In this document: positions 8,090 through 15,640 of the stretch, one piece after another
Position numbering within the stretch: position 1 is the first letter of the stretch
How the letters are laid out: every line of letters starts with the position of its first letter
Origin: Lentisphaerota bacterium
GTDB lineage: Bacteria; Verrucomicrobiota; Lentisphaeria; Victivallales; UBA1829
Assembly (NCBI GenBank): GCA_015061845.1
Contig: SUVT01000004.1
Location: 1 to 62,851 of the forward strand
DNA: 62,851 bases
Direction of reading: 5' to 3'
Made by a program: the position numbers and the translations under genes
Notes under the pieces: generated by a model
The model's database searches: none
What the model was told of the DNA's origin: nothing
The model's input: only the letters and a program-made list of their open reading frames with translations

Positions 8090-9075
8090 CAGAAAAGACT
8101 CAACTGTTCGTAATCGTTTTTCGGTTCTGCTTCTTCCGGCTTTTTCTCCGGTTCAGGAGCAGGTGCGGGTTTGGCAAAGAGATCAAACTCATCCGGTTCT
8201 TCCATGACGGGTTCTTTCACTGGGAGTTCTTTCAAAATGCTTTTGAGAGAATAACGTTTGCAGAGGTCCGCTATCTTTGCCCAGTCAGGCGTTTTCTTCC
8301 GGAACATGGATTCTTCCCAGACGATCCCTTCGGGCGGGGTTTTATCAAGACGGATCAATTCCACATTCTTGAAGAAAATCTCTTTGGAACCTGCAAGTTT
8401 CTGCCGCAGTTTTTCTTTGGGGATCTGATCCAGAGAGGCAAACATATTTTCCGCTGTACCGAACTCTGTTAACAGCTGTGCGGCAGTTTTGGGTCCGACA
8501 CCTTCCACACCCGGAATGTTATCGGCACTGTCGCCAAGCAGCGCAAGGTAAGCGATGATCTGTTCCGGTTTGACACCGAACCGTTCCATGACCTCTGCGG
8601 TATCCCGTTTCCGGAAACCTCCGGTGAAGCCGGGAACCATCATGGTCACGCGGTCATCAATGACCTGTGCAATGTCTTTGTCAGCGGAGAAAATAGAGAT
8701 TTTATGATCCTGCAGACCCTCAGCGATAGAGGCAAGCAAATCATCGGCTTCATACCCTTCGGATTCGATCAGATTCCATCCGAAAAGGGAGATCATCTCC
8801 CGGATAATGGGGATCTGGACCCGCAGGGCATCAGGCATGGGCGGACGGTTCGCTTTATAATCGGGCAGGATCGCCATGCGGCGCGGCGGTTTTCCCTTAT
8901 CAAAAACAAATGCGCCCAGTTCTGTTGGAAAATCGCTTTCCAATTTCAACAGAAACCGGGCAAGTGCAAACACCGCATTGATGGGTGTTCCGTCTGCCGA
9001 GGTCAAATCGCGTACCGCATGGAAAGAACGGTAGATCTGAGCGTAAGAATCAATCAGCAGAACGGAATCACTCAT
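8089..9075 (-). CDS. Stand-alone 5'-3' exonuclease/flap nuclease with C-terminal clamp-binding motif
   Basis: 328 residues, equivalent to the N-terminal nuclease domain of DNA polymerase I without the polymerase. Visible metal-binding acidic sites include LLIDSYAQIYRSFHA, VFDKGKPPRR, GYEADDLLA, FSADKDIAQ and the helix-hairpin-helix region LLGDSADNIPGVEGVGPKTA. After the nuclease fold comes a Pro/Glu/Ala-rich linker (about 285-320), and the protein ends exactly in QLSLF (324-328), which matches the bacterial sliding-clamp-binding consensus QL[SD]LF. It should remove flaps or RNA primers while tethered to DnaN. It lies 9 bases after gpmI. Nuclease assignment is firm; clamp binding is inferred from the motif. 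Confidence 0.9.
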   Translation of the reverse strand: MSDSVLLIDSYAQIYRSFHAVRDLTSADGTPINAVFALARFLLKLESDFPTELGAFVFDKGKPPRRMAILPDYKANRPPMPDALRVQIPIIREMISLFGWNLIESEGYEADDLLASIAEGLQDHKISIFSADKDIAQVIDDRVTMMVPGFTGGFRKRDTAEVMERFGVKPEQIIAYLALLGDSADNIPGVEGVGPKTAAQLLTEFGTAENMFASLDQIPKEKLRQKLAGSKEIFFKNVELIRLDKTPPEGIVWEESMFRKKTPDWAKIADLCKRYSLKSILKELPVKEPVMEEPDEFDLFAKPAPAPEPEKKPEEAEPKNDYEQLSLF

Positions 9076-9084
9076 GGGGGACCG

Positions 9085-10731
9085 TCACTTCCACTCGATC
9101 ACAGACGGATCGTAGTCAGCAGGAGCTTCAAATCCCAGCAGTTCAGCGCAGGTTGCGGCAACAGAACTGATTCCGAGACCGCTGCGCAGTTCAGCTTTGT
9201 ATTCACCCTTGTTTTCGGGGTCATAGATGAAGCAGGGGACGGGGTTCAGGGAGTGACTGGTCTTGCGGGCAGGTTCGCCGGTCTTCTTATCCAGTTTCAC
9301 AGAACCGTCTTTTGCGTGTTCATACATATCATCGGCATTTCCGTGGTCAGCAGTTGCGACCATGATACCGCCAGCCTTTTCCACTGCTGCGGCAAGTCTC
9401 TGCAGACAGAGATCCAATGCGCCCATGGAGATCTGGACTGCCTGATAGTTTCCTGTGTGTCCGACCATATCGCCGTTGGGGTAGTTCAAGCGGATGAACT
9501 GATATTTTCCGCTTTCGATGGCTGCGATCACGGTATCGGTGATTTCAGCGCACTGCATCCAGGGACGCTGTTCAAAGGGGATCACATCAGAGGGAACTTC
9601 CTGATAGGTTTCCAGTGCTTCGTTGAACTTGCCGGAACGGTTTCCGTTGAAGAAGTAGGTCACATGACCGTATTTCTGAGTTTCGCTGATGGCAAACTGG
9701 TTCACGCCGGAGTTGCAGAGATATTCAGAAAGGGTTTCGGTGATTTCCGGCGGGTTCACAAGATAGTGATTCGGAATGTGAAGGTCGCCATCATATTCCA
9801 TCATACCGGCATAGTAAACGGACGGCATGGGTTCGCGTTTGAAGGGGGTGAACTCCTTGGAATCGAATGCTTCGCTGATTTCCAGAGCGCGGTCGCCGCG
9901 GAAGTTGAAGTAGACGACTGCATCGCCATCTTTGATCGCTCCGACAGGGGTCTTGCCATCGTCGGAGATGACGAACGGCGGGAGATCCTGGTCGATCGCT
10001 TTGGTTTCAGCGCGGAGCGTTTCCACTGCATCGTGAGCGTTGGCAAACATTCTGCCTTCGCCTGCAACGTGAGTCTTCCAGCCTTTTTCAACCATTCCCC
10101 AGTTTGCACCGTAACGGTCCATGGTCACGACCATACGTCCGCCGCCGGAAGCAATACGGTAATCCATTCCCTTGGCGTTGATGCCTGCGAGATATTCTTC
10201 AAAGGGATCAATGTAAAGCAGAGCGGAGGTTTCAGGAACGTCACGACCGTCAAGAAGAATGTGGATTCGGACAGTTTTGATTCCTTCGCGGACACATTCA
10301 TCCAGCATACCTTTCAGGTGGTCGATATGGCTGTGAACGTTGCCGTCGGAGAAAAGACCCAGGAAATGAACGGTTCCGGTTTTTCCGGTTTCCATGACTT
10401 TCTTCCAGACTTCACCCTGGAACATTTTTCCGGAGTTGATCGCAGCGGAAACGAGTTTTGCACCCTGTGCAAAAACTCTTCCGGCACCCATGGCGTTGTG
10501 ACCGACTTCACTGTTGCCCATATCGGCATCGCTGGGAAGACCGACGGCTGTTCCGTGGGCTTTCAACTGTGTGCAGGGGCAGGTTTCCATGAGTTTATGC
10601 AGGAACGGTGTGGGGGAATCCAGAACGGCATCACCTTCGGTGTACTTGCCGATTCCGACTCCGTCCATGATCGTAAGAACAACAGGACCGCGTCTGCCCT
10701 GAAATTTCGGATTGCGTTTCAATGCTTCCAT
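9085..10731 (-). CDS. gpmI: 2,3-bisphosphoglycerate-independent phosphoglycerate mutase
   Basis: Interconverts 3- and 2-phosphoglycerate in glycolysis using two metal ions and a phosphoserine intermediate. Visible are the first metal site TIMDGVGIGK, the catalytic serine in MGNSEVGHNAMGAGR, the substrate-binding HILLDGRDVPETSA, and the second metal-site region TADHGNADDM with SHSLNPVP near the end. I chose the ATG at 10731 (548 residues) because AAAGGA lies 8 bases upstream; the longer frame from 10761 would overlap tyrS by 14 bases and adds a poor N terminus. It follows tyrS by 16 bases in the same operon. Confidence 0.95.
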   Translation of the reverse strand: MEALKRNPKFQGRRGPVVLTIMDGVGIGKYTEGDAVLDSPTPFLHKLMETCPCTQLKAHGTAVGLPSDADMGNSEVGHNAMGAGRVFAQGAKLVSAAINSGKMFQGEVWKKVMETGKTGTVHFLGLFSDGNVHSHIDHLKGMLDECVREGIKTVRIHILLDGRDVPETSALLYIDPFEEYLAGINAKGMDYRIASGGGRMVVTMDRYGANWGMVEKGWKTHVAGEGRMFANAHDAVETLRAETKAIDQDLPPFVISDDGKTPVGAIKDGDAVVYFNFRGDRALEISEAFDSKEFTPFKREPMPSVYYAGMMEYDGDLHIPNHYLVNPPEITETLSEYLCNSGVNQFAISETQKYGHVTYFFNGNRSGKFNEALETYQEVPSDVIPFEQRPWMQCAEITDTVIAAIESGKYQFIRLNYPNGDMVGHTGNYQAVQISMGALDLCLQRLAAAVEKAGGIMVATADHGNADDMYEHAKDGSVKLDKKTGEPARKTSHSLNPVPCFIYDPENKGEYKAELRSGLGISSVAATCAELLGFEAPADYDPSVIEWK

Positions 10732-10747
10732 TGTTTTTTCCTTTATG

Positions 10748-12013
10748 TTATTTGAATACAACTCGTTTCAGATTCTTCTTACCGGCTTTGAGAACAACTG
10801 CTCCGTCTTTCAGATCAGCAGCGGTGACAATTTTGTTCATATCGGCAACTTTTTCATCGTTGAGAGAAGCTCCGCCGCCCTGAATGAGACGTCTTGCGTC
10901 GCCGTTGGATTTGCAGAGACCTGCATCGGCAAAGAGTTTCACGATCCAGATTCCCTCTGCGGGCATTTCCAGTTCCACGGTGGGGAGGTCTGCGGAAAGT
11001 CCGGAGGAAGCGGCTTCTTTGATCCGGCTTGTGGTGGCAATGGTGCAATCCTTGTCAGCAAAACCGAACTTGGTTCCGGCAGAAAGGAATGCCTTGATCG
11101 CTTCGTCATGACCATGTGCCAGAGCGGTCGCTTCGTATGCCAGAACTTCTTTTGCACGGTTGATGTTTGCAGCACAGATCGCTGCGATTTCATCCATGGG
11201 AAGTCCGGTGAAGTAACCCATCAAACGCTGGACATCAGCATCGTTGGTATTTCTCCAGAACTGGTAGTAATCGAAAACAGAGGTGCGGTTCTTGTCGAGC
11301 CAGACAGCTCCGCCTGCGCTCTTGCCGAACTTTTCACCGGTTGCACTGTTGATGAGCAGCGGCATGGTGATGCCGTGGACTTCTGCCTGATTCATCTTGC
11401 GGGCAAGTTCCACACCGGCAACGATATTTCCCCACTGATCCTGTCCGCCCATTTCAAGCACACAGCCGTATTTTTTGTTCAGAACCACAAAGTCATAGGA
11501 CTGGAGAAGCATATAACTGAATTCCAGGAAAGAGATCCCGGTTTCCATTCTCATTTTCACAGATTCTGCAGCAAGCATTCTGTTGACACTGAACTTGGAT
11601 CCGACATCACGGAGGAAGTCGAGATAAAGCATATCGCCAAGCCAGTTGTAGTTGTTTTCCATGATCACATTATCTTCGGGCAGGAACCGTTTCAGCTGTT
11701 CAGCAATGCACTCCACATTGTAAGCGACCTGTTCTTTGGTGATGATCGGTCTTGCTTCCCGTTTTCCGGAGGGGTCACCGATCAAACCGGTTGCGCCGCC
11801 GACCAATGCAATGGGACGGTGTCCGGCTTTCTGCAGACGGCGCATTGCCATCACAGGCAGAAGGTGTCCAACATGAAGACTGGAACCGGTGGGGTCAAAG
11901 CCTACATAATAGGTGACGGGTCCTGCAGCAAGAGTTTTTTTCAACGCTTCCTCATCCGTGGACTGGTACACAAATCCGCGGGCCTTCAGATCCTCAAAAG
12001 GACAATTTGACAT
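10748..12013 (-). CDS. tyrS: Tyrosyl-tRNA synthetase
   Basis: Charges tRNA-Tyr with tyrosine. The class I signature HVGH sits in YVGFDPTGSSLHVGH, and the KMSKS-equivalent is KFGKSAGG, as in the short bacterial TyrRS group. Tyrosine-binding residues appear in MLLQSYDF and GGQDQWGN. An S4-like RNA-binding domain closes the protein (RLIQGGGASLNDEKV). The ATG at 12013 (421 residues) has AAAGGTG 7 bases upstream; an in-frame GTG at 12022 is less likely. It heads the four-gene minus-strand operon, with a good promoter at 12052-12080. Confidence 0.96.
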   Translation of the reverse strand: MSNCPFEDLKARGFVYQSTDEEALKKTLAAGPVTYYVGFDPTGSSLHVGHLLPVMAMRRLQKAGHRPIALVGGATGLIGDPSGKREARPIITKEQVAYNVECIAEQLKRFLPEDNVIMENNYNWLGDMLYLDFLRDVGSKFSVNRMLAAESVKMRMETGISFLEFSYMLLQSYDFVVLNKKYGCVLEMGGQDQWGNIVAGVELARKMNQAEVHGITMPLLINSATGEKFGKSAGGAVWLDKNRTSVFDYYQFWRNTNDADVQRLMGYFTGLPMDEIAAICAANINRAKEVLAYEATALAHGHDEAIKAFLSAGTKFGFADKDCTIATTSRIKEAASSGLSADLPTVELEMPAEGIWIVKLFADAGLCKSNGDARRLIQGGGASLNDEKVADMNKIVTAADLKDGAVVLKAGKKNLKRVVFK

Positions 12014-12051
12014 TTTGTTCACCTTTATGTTAAAGTTTAGAGTTATCAGGT

Positions 12052-12080
12052 AATATACATCACATCATCCGTAAAATCAA
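12052..12080 (-). promoter_or_regulatory. Promoter of the tyrS operon
   Basis: On the minus strand, TTGATT (12075-12080) and TATATT (12052-12057) are separated by exactly 17 bases, placing the transcript start about 30 bases before the tyrS ATG. Read directly from sequence; sigma70-type by consensus. Confidence 0.65.
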
Positions 12081-12129
12081 AGAAGAAAGAATGAAATATA
12101 TAAAGAAAATACAGAAAAAAGCGATGCGG

Positions 12130-12470
12130 CCCGGGTTCTGGGAATACTGAGAATACTGGGAGTACTGGGAGAAAACGGGCAAAGAAAAGGTTTTTCGCAA
12201 GGTCATTTCTTCGTGCACCCAGGCACAAAAAACAGTACTCCCAGTACTCTTAGTACTCTCAGTTCCCCAGCCAGTCCTTTGCTTGTGCGCCAGTCTTCCC
12301 GGGTTCTGGGAATACTGGGAATACTGGGAGAAAACGGGCAAAGAAAAGGTTTTTCGCAAGGTCATTTCTTCGTGCACCCAGGCGTTAGTTTTCTGTTCCT
12401 GTCCGTTATCGTCCGTTTCAGTCCGTTTCCCCAGCCGATCCTTTGCAAGTACGCCAATCCCTCCGGCTCT
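12130..12470. repeat. Two tandem ~170 bp repeat units with 9-10 bp internal microrepeats
   Basis: Unit 1 spans 12130-12297 and unit 2 begins at 12298 with the same CCCGGGTTCTGGGAATACTG. Both share a 54-bp block without differences (12171-12224 and 12330-12383). Before the block each has repeats of a 9-bp unit like TACTGGGAA (four in unit 1, two to three in unit 2). After the block unit 1 has a 9-bp AGTACTCTT-like series (12233-12268) that is the inverse complement of the first series, whereas unit 2 has three 10-bp GTCCGTTTCA-like repeats (12411-12440). Both units then end in CCCCAGCC...CCTTTGC. This fills most of the gap between tyrS and rplM. A 153-codon minus-strand frame runs through it because unit 1 is 168 bp (56 codons); I treat it as a by-product, not a gene. 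Confidence 0.85.
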
Positions 12471-12515
12471 GCCGAAAAAAATGCTATTTTTTACAAAACA
12501 TTTTAAAATAATGAC

Positions 12516-12543
12516 TTGCAAATTTGAAAAACTATGCTAAATT
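12516..12543 (+). promoter_or_regulatory. Promoter of rplM-rpsI
   Basis: TTGCAA (12516-12521) and TAAATT (12538-12543), 16 bases apart, precede an untranslated leader of about 160 bases. The spacing and position fit a sigma70-type promoter for the ribosomal genes. Confidence 0.55.
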
Positions 12544-12549
12544 ATCGGA

Positions 12550-12708
12550 ATCTGTAAGTGTACAACCCGATCACACGACAGATATTTGAAGGAACAAAAC
12601 TTTCTGGCGGAAGTACGAGTTCCAAAAAAACGTGGTTATCCGGGGAGGCTCGGATGCCGGAACAGGGATCAAATGATCCCGCTGAAAAAATATCGGAGAT
12701 TATTAAAG
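12550..12708 (+). promoter_or_regulatory. Structured leader of rplM
   Basis: About 160 untranslated bases precede rplM. They include a perfect hairpin GGGATC-AAAT-GATCCC (12665-12680), a second stem ATCCG/CGGAT (12638-12642 and 12651-12655), and then the ribosome site CGGAGA before the ATG at 12709. Other bacteria use such leaders for autoregulation by L13. I cannot match it to a named leader family, so the function is inferred. Confidence 0.4.
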
Positions 12709-13137
12709 ATGAAGACCTATTTGGCGAAAGCCGGCGAAATTGAACGCAAGCATGTTGTGTTCGACGCAGCAGGTATTCCCCTGGGACGTCTCGCAGTCAA
12801 GATTGCAAACGCCCTTCGCGGAAAAGACAAACCCACCTATACCCCTCATGTTGACACCGGTATCTATGCCATCGTCATCAATGCGGAAAAAGTCCTCCTC
12901 AGCGGTTCCAAGAGCGTGAAGAAGGAATATGAAAAGTACACCGGCTACCGCAGCGGCCGCAAAGTCATCACCGCTAAAGAAGTCCGTGCAAACAATCCGG
13001 AACGCATGATCCGTGATGCTGTTTGGGGAATGATGCCCGATACCCGCCTGGGCCGTGCACAGTTCCGTAAACTCAGAGTCTATGCAGGCGCAGAACATCC
13101 GCACGCTGCACAGAAACCCGAAATTGCTGAAATCTAA
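12709..13137 (+). CDS. rplM: 50S ribosomal protein L13
   Basis: 142 residues from the ATG at 12709, the same length as the E. coli protein. Characteristic segments include WxxxDAxGxxLGRLA-type sequence (HVVFDAAGIPLGRLAVKIA), the KPTYTPHVDTG stretch, TGYRSG and the C-terminal MMPDTRLGRAQFRKLRVYAG. A longer in-frame extension back to 12586 exists but is Arg/Gly-rich leader sequence unlike L13, so the internal ATG with its GGAGA site is preferred. It is followed 11 bases later by rpsI, the usual rplM-rpsI pair. Confidence 0.96.
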   Translation: MKTYLAKAGEIERKHVVFDAAGIPLGRLAVKIANALRGKDKPTYTPHVDTGIYAIVINAEKVLLSGSKSVKKEYEKYTGYRSGRKVITAKEVRANNPERMIRDAVWGMMPDTRLGRAQFRKLRVYAGAEHPHAAQKPEIAEI

Positions 13138-13148
13138 GGAGATTCCGA

Positions 13149-13538
13149 ATGAGCAATGAAATCTGCACAACCGGTCGCCGCAAATCTGCCAGCGCAAGCG
13201 TTCGTCTCTCTGAAGGCACAGGCAAGATCGTCGTCAACGGCGTTGAATTTGAAAAATATTTCCAGACTGAAGCTCTCCGCGGCTATATCTGCCAGCCTCT
13301 CGCTGCAACCGGATATACCGGAAAAGTGAACGTCCGCGCAAACATCCTCGGCGGTGGTAAAGCCGGTCAGGCTGGAGCTCTCCGCCACGGTATCGCACGC
13401 GCTCTCCTCGTCCTCGACGAAAATGTCAAACAGGTTCTCAAGGACAACGGAATGCTCACCCGCGATTCCCGTGAAAAGGAACGTAAGAAACCCGGTCAGC
13501 CCGGCGCAAGAAGACGCTTCCAGTTCTCCAAACGCTAA
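13149..13538 (+). CDS. rpsI: 30S ribosomal protein S9
   Basis: 129 residues. It has the S9 start TGRRKSASASVRL, the core GGGKAGQAGALRHGIARALL, and the invariant C terminus ending in ...RRRFQFSKR, whose last Lys-Arg contacts the P-site tRNA in the ribosome. It is co-transcribed with rplM. A GGAG ribosome site lies 9 bases before the ATG. Confidence 0.97.
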   Translation: MSNEICTTGRRKSASASVRLSEGTGKIVVNGVEFEKYFQTEALRGYICQPLAATGYTGKVNVRANILGGGKAGQAGALRHGIARALLVLDENVKQVLKDNGMLTRDSREKERKKPGQPGARRRFQFSKR

Positions 13539-13963
13539 TTGGTGTTTTGGTTTTATTCGGAGCTCCGGCAGCTTTTTACCGGAGCTTCCAGTTATGCAGG
13601 AGAAGGACTTTTCAGTGCTCTCCTGCATTTCCGTAAACAGAGCAGTCTGTTATTATGCCTGACCGGAAGAGGCATTAAAAAATTCCGGACCGCTGCTTGT
13701 TTTGAGTGCATGTTGAACAGAAAGCAGCACTGAGAAAGAAAAAAATTTCCGGTTCAGGAAAAATTGATAACTGACGATCCGGCAATGAGATATCCGGCAG
13801 GAACGTCAGAAAAGAATCGGATTTTTTATGATCTGCCAGCCATTTTGAGTTCTATTGATCGGGCAGATCACGGAACAAAGAGAATGATTCTGATATCTAA
13901 TGTAAGACATTATCAGAAATGGTTTTGAACAGAAACAAATATTAAAACACAGGAGTTATCATC
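13539..13963 (+). other. Structured 425-bp intergenic region after rpsI
   Basis: I see no convincing gene here, but several stem-loops: GGAGCTCCGG (13559-13568) with CCGGAGCTTCC (13579-13589); GCAGGAGA (13596-13603) with TCTCCTGC (13619-13626), 8 bp perfect; CCGGAA (13663-13668) with TTCCGG (13683-13688); GCTGCTT (13692-13698) with AAGCAGC (13722-13728); GATCTGCC (13830-13837) with GGCAGATC (13862-13869). The first may end the rplM-rpsI transcript although its T-run is weak. The rest could belong to a small RNA or to the leader of the 75-aa gene. Confidence 0.5.
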
Positions 13964-14191
13964 ATGGCAGAAAGACTCTCCAAAGCCGAGTCCAATCTCA
14001 AAAAACTCAGAAGATCTCCCATTCCCATGACTTTTGTGAAGAAACAAAAGGGAAGCTGGAACCACCAGAACTGGCTTGATTTTCTTGCTTATCTTGAAGA
14101 AAAGCAGTACTTCCCGATTGACACTGACAAAGTGGGACTTCTCCTTGAAGAAAAGAAGAAGCAGTATCTTGAAAGTCAGAAAGAAGGCTGA
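13964..14191 (+). CDS. Small hypothetical protein between ribosomal operons
   Basis: 75 residues, mainly charged and helical (SKAESNLKKLRRS..., ending EEKKKQYLESQKEG), with a Trp/Phe/Tyr-rich middle (SWNHQNWLDFLAYLEEKQYF). No signal peptide or membrane segment. AGGAG lies 9 bases before the ATG, and codon use is like the neighbouring genes, so I judge it real. The family is unknown to me. It lies alone between rpsI and the rpmJ promoter and might be a small conserved protein of this lineage. Confidence 0.7.
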   Translation: MAERLSKAESNLKKLRRSPIPMTFVKKQKGSWNHQNWLDFLAYLEEKQYFPIDTDKVGLLLEEKKKQYLESQKEG

Positions 14192-14314
14192 ATGTAATCA
14201 TTTTCAGTGTTTTTTTATAAAGTGCTGAAAAGAAAGCAATAGTTCTGCGCTGCCGGAAATGGAGCTGCATTTCCGGTGTTGGCGTGAAAAAAATTATTTT
14301 TTTCAAAAAAAAAC

Positions 14315-14342
14315 TTGAAAAAAAGAAAATCCGATGTATATT
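14315..14342 (+). promoter_or_regulatory. Promoter of the rpmJ-rpsM-rpsK-rpoA-rplQ operon
   Basis: TTGAAA (14315-14320) and TATATT (14337-14342) with a 16-base spacer and TG just before the -10. It drives the alpha-type operon through a leader of about 130 bases. Confidence 0.6.
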
Positions 14343-14349
14343 AATCGGA

Positions 14350-14483
14350 TAAGCGTATTCACCGCAATGCGTCGCGGCATTGACGGATTCCACTGTTTAC
14401 GCAGAAAGAAATTAGGTAAGATCCGGTATGGAGCCGGGTCGTAACGCACAAAATTATATTGAAGATTGAAGGTTGTGTCTGTC
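14350..14483 (+). promoter_or_regulatory. Structured leader of the alpha-type ribosomal operon
   Basis: Three helices can be drawn: an outer GCGTA/TACGC pair (14353-14357 with 14398-14402) enclosing CAATGC/GCATTG (14365-14370 with 14377-14382), then GATCCGG/CCGGGTC (14420-14426 with 14434-14440, one G-U pair). In E. coli the equivalent leader is folded and bound by S4 to repress translation. Whether this one binds a ribosomal protein is inference from position. Confidence 0.45.
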
Positions 14484-14600
14484 ATGAAAGTCAGAGCTTC
14501 TATTAAGCGCAGGTGTGAATCCTGCCAGATCATCAAACGTAAGGGTATCGTGCGTGTTGTCTGCGCAAAGAATCCCCGTCATAAACAAAAACAAGGTTGA
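14484..14600 (+). CDS. rpmJ: 50S ribosomal protein L36
   Basis: 38 residues starting [21 protein letters not shown]. It keeps all four zinc ligands (Cys11, Cys14, Cys27, His33), so it is the zinc-binding C+ form. Its length is typical. It is the first gene of the operon and its TGA is followed 5 bases later by the rpsM ATG. Confidence 0.96.
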   Translation: MKVRASIKRRCESCQIIKRKGIVRVVCAKNPRHKQKQG

Positions 14601-14605
14601 CCGTC

Positions 14606-15052
14606 ATGCCCAGAATCATCGGAGTCGATATCCCGGCGAACAAGAGAATTGAGTTCGCGATTCAGTACATCTACGGCATTGGTCCTGCCATTGCCAAAGA
14701 AATCCTCGAAAAAACACAGATTGATCCTAATACCAGAGCTGCAAAGCTTACGGATGAACAGATCTCTGCGATCACCAACCTGATTCAGGACAACTATATT
14801 GTTGAAGGTGACCTTCGCCGAGTTCTTGCTCAGGACGTCCGTCGTCTGCAGGCGATCAACTGCTACCGCGGAATCCGCCATCGCAAGGGTCTTCCCTGCC
14901 ATGGTCAGCGCACCCGCACCAACGCCCGTACCCGTAAGGGTAAGAAACTGACAGTCGGTGCAATCCGTGATAAAACGCTGCGTCGTGTTGCCGCATCTGA
15001 AGCAGATGCCAAGGCCGCCGCCGCTGCAAAAGCCCCGGCGAAGAAGAAATAA
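14606..15052 (+). CDS. rpsM: 30S ribosomal protein S13
   Basis: 148 residues from ATG 14606 (PRIIGVDIPANKRIEFAIQYIYGIG). It has the helix-hairpin-helix region and the basic C-terminal RHRKGLPCHGQRTRTNARTRKG that contacts tRNA. An extra Ala/Lys tail of about 25 residues (ADAKAAAAAKAPAKKK) extends beyond most bacterial S13 proteins. The in-frame TTG at 14597 overlaps rpmJ and is less likely. Confidence 0.96.
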   Translation: MPRIIGVDIPANKRIEFAIQYIYGIGPAIAKEILEKTQIDPNTRAAKLTDEQISAITNLIQDNYIVEGDLRRVLAQDVRRLQAINCYRGIRHRKGLPCHGQRTRTNARTRKGKKLTVGAIRDKTLRRVAASEADAKAAAAAKAPAKKK

Positions 15053-15093
15053 TCTTCACCCACTGACGAATTAATTTTTGAAAGGTTTCCAGA

Positions 15094-15549
15094 ATGTCTG
15101 AGAACATTGAAGAAAAAGCAGCAGTGGCAGTTGAAGCAACACCTGCCGCAGAGCCTGCCAAGGCTGCAGCTCCTGCTGAAAAACGGAAAAAAGGCGGACG
15201 CATGGTTCCCTCCGGAATCGCTTACGTCCTTGCTACATTCAACAATACAAAAGTAACATTTACTGACCTCCATGGCAACGTTCTCTGCTGGTCCACCGGC
15301 GGAAAGAATGGTTTCAAAGGATCCCGCAAGAGCACAGCATATGCTGCTCAGGTCGTTGCAGCTGATGCTGCAAAGAAGGCGGAAGCCCTCGGCATGAGAG
15401 AAGTCGAAGTCCGGATCAAAGGCCCCGGTGCAGGTCGTGAATCTGCAGTCAAGGGTATCGCATCCGTCGGAATCGAAGTCACTGCGATCAAGGATATCAC
15501 TCCTGTTCCGCACAATGGCTGCAGACCTCCGAAGAGACGCCGTGTCTGA
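15094..15549 (+). CDS. rpsK: 30S ribosomal protein S11
   Basis: 151 residues. A 30-residue Ala/Glu/Lys-rich N-terminal extension precedes the normal S11 core ([47 protein letters not shown]) and the C-terminal [13 protein letters not shown]. It follows rpsM by 41 bases. rpsD, which lies between rpsK and rpoA in many bacteria, is absent here. Confidence 0.96.
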   Translation: MSENIEEKAAVAVEATPAAEPAKAAAPAEKRKKGGRMVPSGIAYVLATFNNTKVTFTDLHGNVLCWSTGGKNGFKGSRKSTAYAAQVVAADAAKKAEALGMREVEVRIKGPGAGRESAVKGIASVGIEVTAIKDITPVPHNGCRPPKRRRV

Positions 15550-15553
15550 CCCG

Positions 15554-15608
15554 GTCTTCTGCTGAAGACATTTCGTATGGCTCCCGCATTGATCTGCGGG
15601 AGATTTTT
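15554..15608 (+). terminator. Hairpin pair with T-run between rpsK and rpoA
   Basis: GTCTTC-TGCT-GAAGAC (15554-15569) is followed by CTCCCGCA/TGCGGGAG (15581-15588 and 15595-15602), then ATTTTT. The second has the form of an intrinsic terminator inside the operon. I see no well-spaced promoter between it and rpoA, so it may act as a partial terminator or attenuator, or as a transcript-processing site. Confidence 0.6.
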
Positions 15609-15640
15609 GAGACTAATTAATATTTTTGGAGGATATACTT

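Noticed and set aside
8704-10755. 683-codon plus-strand frame opposite gpmI and the exonuclease
   Set aside because: It is the antisense shadow of clearly recognised genes and gives a low-complexity, motif-free product.
12130-12470. CRISPR-like repeat array
   Set aside because: Only two long units, microrepeats of 9-10 bp, no regular spacers and no cas gene.
12060-12521. A 153-codon minus-strand frame through the tandem repeat
   Set aside because: It stays open because the unit length (168 bp) and the 9-bp repeats are multiples of three. The product is a repeat of YSQ and AWVHEEMTL pieces with no ribosome site, so it is not counted as a gene.
13539-13963. tRNA or known small RNA in the region after rpsI
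   Set aside because: Stems are present, but no cloverleaf with T-loop or anticodon arm and no recognisable RNase P, tmRNA or 6S features.
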